Part shown: piece by piece, positions 58,505 to 64,000 of the stretch | Numbering within the stretch: position 1 is the first letter of the stretch | Layout: every line of letters begins with the position of its first letter | Assembly: GCA_001942415.1 (NCBI GenBank) | Contig: MKJX01000239.1 | Coordinates: 1-64,000, forward strand | Direction: 5' to 3' | Origin: Pseudonocardia sp. CNS-139 | GTDB lineage: Bacteria > Actinomycetota > Actinomycetes > Mycobacteriales > Pseudonocardiaceae | Length of the DNA: 64,000 nt | Program-made: the position numbers and the translations under genes | Notes under the pieces: model-generated | What the model saw: the letters and a program-made list of their open reading frames with translations, nothing else | Database searches by the model: none | Told to the model about the DNA's origin: nothing

Positions 58505-59146
58505 ATGGACCGGGAACGCAGCTGGCAGGCGATCACGGCGGAGCGGCTCGTGCTGGCCGACCTGCTCGACGGCCTCTCCGGCGCGCAGTGGGAGGCGCCC
58601 TCGCTGTGCGCCGGCTGGCGGGTGCGCGACGTCGCGGCGCACGTCGCGCTCGCGCCGCAGGTGCCCGGGCCGGTGTCGATGCTCGCCGCCGCGGTGCGGG
58701 CACGGGGGAGCTTCCACCGGCTCAACCACGACGTCGCCGTCCGGCACGCGGAGGGCCGCCCGGCTCGCGCGCTCGTGGACGAGCTGCGGACGCACGCGGC
58801 GTCGCGGCGGCTGCCGGCCGTCACTGACCACCGCAACATCCTGTTCGACGTGCTGGTCCACGTGCAGGACGTCGCCGTGCCGCTCGGCCTGGAGCGGGAG
58901 ATGCCGCGCGACGCGGCCGCGGCGGGCGTGGACCGGGTCTGGACGATGGGCTGGCCGTTCCGGGCCCGGCGGCGGCTGCGCGGGGTGCGGCTGGTGGCGA
59001 CCGACACGCCGTGGTCGGCGGGGGCCGGTGCCGAGGTGCGCGGCCCGGTCGCGGCGCTGCTGCTCCTGCTCACCGGGCGGACGGCGGTCGCGCTGCCCCG
59101 GCTGGACGGCCCGGGCCTCGCGTCGCTGGACGGCCGCCGGGTCTGA
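58505..59146 (+). CDS. Mycothiol-dependent maleylpyruvate-isomerase-like (MDMPI) protein
   Basis: Intact 213-residue protein of the DinB/MDMPI superfamily. LCAGWRVRDVAAHVALAPQV holds the first metal-ligand His, and NILFDVLVHVQDVAVPLGL the acidic residue and second His of the zinc site. Family members isomerise or conjugate small electrophiles with mycothiol, or act as anti-sigma-like or stress proteins, so the substrate stays open. Position across the MarR operator suggests induction by a small aromatic or thiol-reactive compound. Confidence 0.82.
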   Translation: MDRERSWQAITAERLVLADLLDGLSGAQWEAPSLCAGWRVRDVAAHVALAPQVPGPVSMLAAAVRARGSFHRLNHDVAVRHAEGRPARALVDELRTHAASRRLPAVTDHRNILFDVLVHVQDVAVPLGLEREMPRDAAAAGVDRVWTMGWPFRARRRLRGVRLVATDTPWSAGAGAEVRGPVAALLLLLTGRTAVALPRLDGPGLASLDGRRV

Positions 59147-59203
59147 CGTCGTGCGCACCGGAGACCGACCTGGAGGGGCGCGCGAAGGGTCACCCTGCGA
59201 CTC

Positions 59204-59947
59204 CTACTTGAGCCGCCAGTAGCCGGTGGCGTACACCCGGCGGCGGTCGAGGCCGCGCTCGTCGAGGAGGTGTTTGCGCAGGTCACGCACGCACGCCGAC
59301 TCGCCGGAGAGCCAGGCCTGCCCGCTCCCGGCGGGCAGGTCCGCGGCCCGCACGGCCTCGGCGAGCGGCACGCCGGGCTCGCGGTCGCCGCGGTGCACCC
59401 ACCGGACGTCCGCGGCGCCGGGCAGGTCCTGCTCCTCGTCCGCGTCGGCGACCTCCAGGAACGCGACGGCCGGGACGCCGCCGGGGAGCGCGGCGAGCAC
59501 CGTCGCCACCGCGGGCAGCGCCGTCTCGTCGCCGATCACGAGGTGGAAGCCGGCGGCCGGGTCGGGCTCGTAACGGCCGCCGGGCTCGGAGACCCCGACC
59601 CACGCGCCGGGCCGCGCGTCCCGGGCCCACGCGGCGGCCGGGCCGTGGCCCTCGTGCAGCACGAAGTCGACGTCCAGCTCGCCGGCGTCGGCGTCGAAGC
59701 GCCGGACCGTGTACGTGCGGATCGCGGGCCGGGGCTCGCCGGGCGGCCACAGCGGACCGCCGGACGTCGCCCGCGGCACGGCCGGGCGCTCCTGGCCGGG
59801 TACCGGGAAGAACATCTTGATCCGGCGGTCCGGGCCGTCGCCGCCGAACCCGGCCAGCTCGGTGCCGGCCAGCGTCACGCGCACCATCCGCGGGGTCACC
59901 CGGACGCTGCGCCGGACCTGCAGCAGCCGGGGCGCGGTCGTACTCAT
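59204..59947 (-). CDS. Siderophore-interacting protein (ferric-siderophore reductase)
   Basis: Intact 247-residue flavoprotein of the SIP/ViuB family. VRVTPRMVRVTLAGTELAGF opens the FAD domain, IRTYTVRRFDADAGELDVDF is the flavin-binding motif, LVIGDETALPAVATVLAALP the NAD(P)H loop and WLSGESACVRDLRKHLLDER the end. These proteins release iron from imported siderophores by reduction. ATG 59947 overlaps the stop of the TetR gene, so the regulator and reductase are coupled. I see no iron box upstream. Confidence 0.92.
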   Translation of the reverse strand: MSTTAPRLLQVRRSVRVTPRMVRVTLAGTELAGFGGDGPDRRIKMFFPVPGQERPAVPRATSGGPLWPPGEPRPAIRTYTVRRFDADAGELDVDFVLHEGHGPAAAWARDARPGAWVGVSEPGGRYEPDPAAGFHLVIGDETALPAVATVLAALPGGVPAVAFLEVADADEEQDLPGAADVRWVHRGDREPGVPLAEAVRAADLPAGSGQAWLSGESACVRDLRKHLLDERGLDRRRVYATGYWRLK

Positions 59948-60541
59948 TCGCGCGATTGTGCCGTCCCGGCCAGCCCGGTCCAGACCAGGTCCATCAGGTA
60001 CCCGGTGGCCTCCTCGGCCGTCACGGCGGGGTTGGTGTTGCGCCAGACGGCCAGCCGCTCGCACGCGCGACGATCACCTGCGCCCAGCCCTGCAGCCGCT
60101 GCGGGTCGGTGCCGGGGGCCTGCGCCGCGAGCAGGGTGGCGATGAAGTCGGTCTGCTGGGCGCGGATGCCTCCAGCGCCGCGCCCGCGACCGTCTGCTCG
60201 GAGTGCAGGATCCGCCAGGCCGGCGCGTCGCGCTCCAGGTACGCGAAGAACGCGAGCGTGCCGCGGCGCAGCTGCTCCTCGGGGTCGGCCGCCGAGGCCG
60301 CCGCGGTGGAGGTGACCTCCAGCAGCTCGGCCCGGGCCCGCGCGATGCAGGCCAGCAGCAGCCCCTCCTTGGAGCCGAAGTGCGTGTAGAGCACGGGTTT
60401 GGTGACGCCGACGCGCTCGGCCACCAGCTCCATGGACGTGCCCGGGTAGCCGCGTTCGCCGAACACCGCGAGCGCCGCGTCGAGGATCTGCTGCTCACGG
60501 GCGGCCCGCGACATCCGGCGCCGGGGCACGCTGGTCTGCAC
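59944..60541 (-). CDS. TetR-family regulator
   Basis: HTH with EQQILDAALAVFGERGYPGT, MELVAERVGVTKPVLYTHFG and SKEGLLLACIARARAELLEV. The ligand domain is broken near 60175 and 60070; between and after, DFIATLLAAQAPGTDPQRLQ and NTNPAVTAEEATGYLMDLVW can be read. Corrected length is about 199 residues. GTG 60541 is the start. Two adjacent palindromes in the 70-base space to the divergent monooxygenase gene are probably its operators. It would therefore control both the siderophore reductase behind it and the oxygenase. Confidence 0.88.
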
Positions 60542-60564
60542 GGGGGAACCCTACCGGATCTAAC

Positions 60565-60591
60565 TTACCCGTGGTAACTTACCGCCGGTAA
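60565..60591. promoter_or_regulatory. Two adjacent TTACC-N3-GGTAA palindromes
   Basis: TTACCCGTGGTAA (60565-60577) and TTACCGCCGGTAA (60579-60591) are perfect palindromes with 3-base centres, 14 bases apart centre to centre, separated by a single base. They lie between the divergent TetR (60541) and monooxygenase (60612) starts. Such paired sites commonly bind two TetR dimers. Confidence 0.8.
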
Positions 60592-60611
60592 CGCCAAGGG
60601 GAGGAGCGGCG

Positions 60612-62054
60612 ATGACGGCGCGGACCGTGGACGTGGCCATCGTCGGCAGCGGGTTCGCCGGGATCGGCGCCGCCGTGCGGCTGGCCCGCGCCGGCCGCCA
60701 GGACTTCGTGGTGCTGGAGAAGGGCGACGCGCTCGGCGGCACGTGGCGGGACAACACCTACCCCGCTGCGCTGCGACGTCCAGTCGCACCTGTACTCGTT
60801 CTCCTTCGCGCCCAACCCGGACTGGTCACGGCGTTTCGCGAGCCAGCCGGAGATCCGCGCGTACCTGGAGGGCGTCGCCGACCGCTACGGAATCCGCCCG
60901 CGCATCCGCTTCGGCGCCGAGGTCGTGGCCGCGACCTGGGAGAACCGCCGCTGGACGCTGTGCCTGCGCGACGGGTCGCAGGTGAACGCCCGGGTGGTCG
61001 TGTGGGGCACCGGCGCGCTGCACCGCCCGGCCGTGCCCGACCTGCCGGGCCTGTCCGAGTTCCAGGGCCGGGTCTTCCACTCCGCGCACTGGGACCACGA
61101 CCACGACCTGCGCGGACGCCGGGTCGCGGTGGTCGGCACCGGGGCGAGCGCCATCCAGTTCGTGCCCGCGATCCAGCCGCAGGTCGCGCACCTGACCCTC
61201 TTCCAGCGCACGCCGCCGTGGGTGCTGCCGAAGCCGGACGGCCCGGTCCCCGCGCGCCTGCGCCGGCTCTACCGGGCGCTCCCGCTCGCGCAGCGGCTCC
61301 AGCGGGCGTTGGTCTACGCGCGCAACGAGGCCGTCGTCGCCGGGTTCCTGCGGCCCAGCCGGATGGCCGTGATCGAGCGGTTCGCCCGGGCCTACCTGGA
61401 CCGGAGGTTCGCCGACCGGCCCGACCTCAAGGCCAGGCTGACCCCGGACTTCACGATCGGCTGCAAGCGCATCCTGCTCTCGAACGACTACTACCCGGCG
61501 CTCAAGCAGCCCAACGTCGACCTCGTGACGGAGAAGATCGTGTCCGTGACGCCCACCGGCGTCGTCACGGCCGACGGCGTCGAGCACGCGGCCGACACGA
61601 TCGTCCTGGGCACCGGGTTCAAGGTCGCCGACGGGCTCAAGTCGATCCCGATCACCGGCCGCGACGGCGTGCGGCTCTCCGACGCCGTCGAGGGCTTCCT
61701 CGGCACCACGATCGCCGGGTTCCCCAACCTCTTCGTCCTGACCGGCCCGAACACCGGCGTCGGCCACAGCTCGATGATCTTCATGATCGAGTCGCAGCTC
61801 AACTACGTGCTCGACGCGCTGCGCCTGCTCGACGAGCGCGGCGCGGTCGCGCTCGACACCCGCCGCGACCGGCAGGACGCGTACACGCCCGCCTGCAGCA
61901 CCGGCTCGACGGCTCGGTGTGGCTCGCCGGCGGGTGCGCGAGCTGGTACCTCGACGCGGACGGGCGCAACCGCACGCTCTGGCCCGACTACACGTTCCGG
62001 TTCCGGCACCGCACCCGCAGGGTCCGCCCCGGGGACCACGAACTGATCGCCTAG
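60612..62054 (+). CDS. Flavin monooxygenase, Baeyer-Villiger type
   Basis: VAIVGSGFAGIGAAVRLARA binds FAD; after a frameshift near 60765 come SFAPNPDWSRRFASQPEIRA and the Baeyer-Villiger fingerprint FQGRVFHSAHWD (FxGxxxHxxxW). VAVVGTGASAIQFVPAIQP binds NADPH, and VLTGPNTGVGHSSMIFMIES is conserved near the end. A second frameshift near 61900 leads to GSVWLAGGCASWYLDADGRN and the end at 62054. About 480 residues. The enzyme inserts oxygen next to a ketone or oxidises related substrates. It is divergent from, and probably repressed by, the TetR gene. Confidence 0.9.
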   Translation: MTARTVDVAIVGSGFAGIGAAVRLARAGRQDFVVLEKGDALGGTWRDNTYPAALRRPVAPVLVLLRAQPGLVTAFREPAGDPRVPGGRRRPLRNPPAHPLRRRGRGRDLGEPPLDAVPARRVAGERPGGRVGHRRAAPPGRARPAGPVRVPGPGLPLRALGPRPRPARTPGRGGRHRGERHPVRARDPAAGRAPDPLPAHAAVGAAEAGRPGPRAPAPALPGAPARAAAPAGVGLRAQRGRRRRVPAAQPDGRDRAVRPGLPGPEVRRPARPQGQADPGLHDRLQAHPALERLLPGAQAAQRRPRDGEDRVRDAHRRRHGRRRRARGRHDRPGHRVQGRRRAQVDPDHRPRRRAALRRRRGLPRHHDRRVPQPLRPDRPEHRRRPQLDDLHDRVAAQLRARRAAPARRARRGRARHPPRPAGRVHARLQHRLDGSVWLAGGCASWYLDADGRNRTLWPDYTFRFRHRTRRVRPGDHELIA

Positions 62055-62081
62055 CTGTAGCCGCTCACGTAGTTTCGGGCG

Positions 62082-63046
62082 GTGCCCGACCTGGAGACGT
62101 CCGTCTACGCGATCCCGATGACCACGCGGTTCCGCGGGATCACCGAGCGGGAGGGCATGCTGCTGCGCGGCCCGGCCGGCTGGGGCGAGTTCTGCCCGTT
62201 CGCCGAGTACGACGACGCCGAGTCGGCGCCGTGGCTGGCCGCCGCGCTGGAGGCGGCGCGGGAGGGCTGGCCGGCGCGGTGCGCGACCGGGTGCCGGTGA
62301 ACGCGATCGTCCCGGCCGTGGGGCCGGAACGCGCGCAGGAGATCGTGCGTGCCTCCGGCTGCGCGACGGCGAAGGTCAAGGTCGCCGACGCGCCCGGCTC
62401 GCTGCCCGCGGACCTGGAACGGGTCGCGGCCGTGCGGGACGCGCTCGGTCCCGCGGGCGCCGTGCGCGTCGACGCGAACGCCCGCTGGGACGTCGACGAG
62501 GCCGTGGCCGCGATCCGCGCGCTGGACGCGGCCGCGGGCGGCCTGCAGTACGTCGAGCAGCCCTGCCCCACGGTCGAGGAGCTGGCGGCCGTGCGGCGGC
62601 GGGTGGACGTGCGGATCGCGGCGGACGAGTCGATCCGCCGCGCCGAGGACCCGCTGCGCGTCGCCGTCGCGGGCGCCGCGGACGTCGCCGTGCTCAAGTG
62701 CGCGCCGCTGGGCGGGGTGCGCCGGGCGCTGGCCGTCGCCGAGGCGTGCGGGCTGCCGTGTGTGGTGTCGTCGGCGCTGGAGACGAGCGTGGGGCTGGCC
62801 GCCGAGCTGGCGCTGGCCGGTGCGCTGCCCGAACTCGATCTGGCCTGCGGCTTCGGCACCGGCGCGCTGCTCACGGCCGACGTCGTGGCGGAGCCGCTGC
62901 TGCCGGTGGACGGGTACCTGCCGGTGCCGCGCCGCGCGCCCGAGCCGGTGCTGCGGGCCGCGGTGGCGGCGGCCCCGGAGCGGGCCGCGTGGTGGGCCGA
63001 CCGGCTGGCCCGGGTGCTCGCTAGCGCGATTCCAGCAGGCGCTTGA
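62082..63046 (+). CDS. menC: o-Succinylbenzoate synthase
   Basis: Enolase-superfamily dehydratase of menaquinone synthesis. VYAIPMTTRFRGITEREGML is typical of actinobacterial MenC; after a frameshift near 62277 the catalytic elements follow: Lys pair in ATAKVKVAD, metal ligands in VRVDANARWDV, QYVEQPC and IAADES, and the final Lys of VLKCAPLGG. About 322 residues. The end overlaps the convergent SRPBCC gene by 26 bases, though a break near 63020 may give an earlier stop. GTG 62082 is the start. Confidence 0.92.
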
Positions 63047-63461
63047 GCACGGCGAGGTCCTTGCGGTTGGCCCGCCGCACCGCCCCCGCGTGCATCGGGC
63101 CAAACAGCCCGGCGAACCCGCCCGGCTCGCCGCGGTTGCGCAGCGTCATGCGGGTGCGGTCCGGGCCCAGCTCTTCCCAGGTGTAGGTCGTCTCCATCGG
63201 GAACGGGCCGTCCGCGGTGCGCATCACCATCCGCTCCCCGGGCACCAGATCGACCACCTCGTACGTGTAGGTGAGCCACCGGAAGAGGAACCAGGCGACG
63301 AACGTCATGCGCGAGCCCACCCGGGCCGGCGGCGGGCTGAGCCACTCGACCGAGGTGATGTTCACGTACCACTCCGGCGCGTTCGACGGGTCGGCGGCAT
63401 ACGCGGCGACCAGCGGCCGCGGCCGGTCGATCACGATCTCGGACGTCACGTCCACGGCCAT
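63021..63461 (-). CDS. SRPBCC-family protein
   Basis: Intact 146-residue START/Bet v1-like fold. VTSEIVIDRPRPLVAAYAAD is the first strand-helix, ERMVMRTADGPFPMETTYTW the central sheet, and GAVRRANRKDLAVLKRLLES the long C-terminal helix that closes the hydrophobic cavity. Actinobacterial members are usually polyketide-cyclase-like or lipid-binding proteins with no known ligand. It converges on menC and diverges from the FAD oxidoreductase gene. Confidence 0.88.
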   Translation of the reverse strand: MAVDVTSEIVIDRPRPLVAAYAADPSNAPEWYVNITSVEWLSPPPARVGSRMTFVAWFLFRWLTYTYEVVDLVPGERMVMRTADGPFPMETTYTWEELGPDRTRMTLRNRGEPGGFAGLFGPMHAGAVRRANRKDLAVLKRLLESR

Positions 63462-63502
63462 GGGCGCAGAGTGTGGCAGGCCGCGGGTTCTACGGTCACC
63501 CG

Positions 63503-64000
63503 GTGCGCGTTGTCGTGGTCGGGGCCGGGATCGCCGGGGTGGCGTGTGCGGTGGAGCTGGCCGCGGCCGGCGTGGACGTCCGCGTGCTGGAGCGCGGCGC
63601 CGGGCCGGGCGGGCGGATGGCGAGCCCGGAGCTGGCCGGCCGGCCCGTCGACATGGGCGCCGCGTACTTCACCGTGCGCGACCCGGAGTTCGCGGCCGTC
63701 GCCGGGCGCTGGACGGCCGCCGGGCTCGCCCGGCCCTGGACGTCCGCGCCGACGTGGTCGAGCACGGCCGTCGCGACCGCGCCTCCGGACCCGTCCGGTA
63801 CAGCGCGCCCGGGGGGTTGTCCTCGCTGGTCACGGACCTGGCGACGGGTCTGGCGGTCGCGTGCGGCCACGAGGTCCGCCGCGTCGGGCCCGGCCCTTCG
63901 GTGGACGGCGGGCCGGCCGACGCCGTGGTGCTCGCGATGCCCGACCCGCAGGCCGCGCGCCTGCTCGACCCGGCGAGCCCGACCGCGGCGCAGGTCGCGG
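63503..64000 (+). CDS. NAD(P)/FAD-dependent amine-oxidase-like protein, cut by the window end
   Basis: GTG 63503 gives VVVVGAGIAGVACAVELAAA, the FAD site, followed by VLERGAGPGGRMASPELAGR and DMGAAYFTVRDPEFAAVAGR. This pairing is typical of renalase-like FAD proteins of bacteria. A frameshift near 63740 leads to VVEHGRRDRASGPVRYSAPG and VVLAMPDPQAARLLDPASP, after which the window ends. The C-terminal half is missing, so substrate and length cannot be judged. Confidence 0.8.
   Translation, partial: MRVVVVGAGIAGVACAVELAAAGVDVRVLERGAGPGGRMASPELAGRPVDMGAAYFTVRDPEFAAVAGRWTAAGLARPWTSAPTWSSTAVATAPPDPSGTARPGGCPRWSRTWRRVWRSRAATRSAASGPALRWTAGRPTPWCSRCPTRRPRACSTRRARPRRRSR

Overview
High-GC actinomycete chromosome fragment. 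The composition, frequent GTG starts, mycothiol-linked (MDMPI-type) and F420-type (LLM) enzymes, SCO-named conserved families and the uppP / MSMEG_4193-type phosphatase / DUF3090 / SCO1664 block all fit Actinomycetes. I infer Pseudonocardiales, possibly Pseudonocardia; nothing in the window proves the genus.

Two features dominate the reading. First, most longer genes are broken by single-base frameshifts (I count more than 50), typically one base missing from a short G or C run, while the protein on both sides of each break is well conserved. This looks like sequence error, so gene spans below are frame-corrected and breakpoints are approximate. Second, three intergenic spaces (16675-16886, 28001-28123, 45110-45219) hold arrays of an 11-base word, ACTCGCGYGCA, repeated at an almost exact 22-base period, with a right half in inverted orientation. 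I regard these arrays as the most interesting structure here.

Layout. 1-2300: decayed ground with an MFS transporter remnant, a SCO6745-family gene and the ligand-binding half of a TetR regulator lacking its HTH. 2391-6330: two TetR regulators with clear palindromic operators (next to a VC0807-like membrane protein and a beta-carbonic anhydrase) and a membrane-protein/XRE regulator pair. 7085-12082: tRNA-Leu, M20 peptidase, an SDR broken by an exact 55-bp duplication, MFS pump, DUF5703, and an aldo/keto reductase with a non-canonical catalytic tetrad. 12128-15121: uppP, histidine phosphatase, DUF3090, SCO1664 kinase-like protein; then a GH51 arabinofuranosidase, array 1, patatin, acyltransferase, LLM oxidoreductase and gnd. 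21337-27995: PadR-controlled DHA2 pump, Uma2 nuclease-like protein, VOC protein, flavoprotein, methyltransferase, threonine-dehydratase-like enzyme and a small beta-rich protein, then array 2.

28128-34631 is a glycerol locus: glpF-glpK-glpD on the minus strand, diverging from an IclR-type regulator and a second glycerol kinase. 34703-41848: HAD phosphatase, App1-like phosphatase, TerC, a PIG-V-like mannosyltransferase, tRNA-Lys and tRNA-His, orn, and a HerA-like DUF853 ATPase. 41811-47714: two PH-domain membrane proteins (YdbT/YdbS type), an acyl-CoA dehydrogenase homologue, array 3, a sucrase/ferredoxin-like protein with an iron-box candidate, and an acyl-CoA synthetase. 47802-53064 is a cell-surface glycosylation operon: GT39 - GT2/GtrA - GT39.

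53433-54609 is a small, visibly lower-GC island with a DUF1828/DUF1829 protein translationally coupled to a DUF6978-like protein, a plausible toxin-antitoxin or defence pair. 55055-64000: OmpR-type two-component system, DUF2461, MarR with operator and an MDMPI-like enzyme, a siderophore-interacting protein coupled to TetR, a Baeyer-Villiger-type monooxygenase behind paired operators, menC, an SRPBCC protein and a truncated FAD oxidoreductase. Three tRNAs are present; no rRNA, transposase, CRISPR or integrase was recognised.
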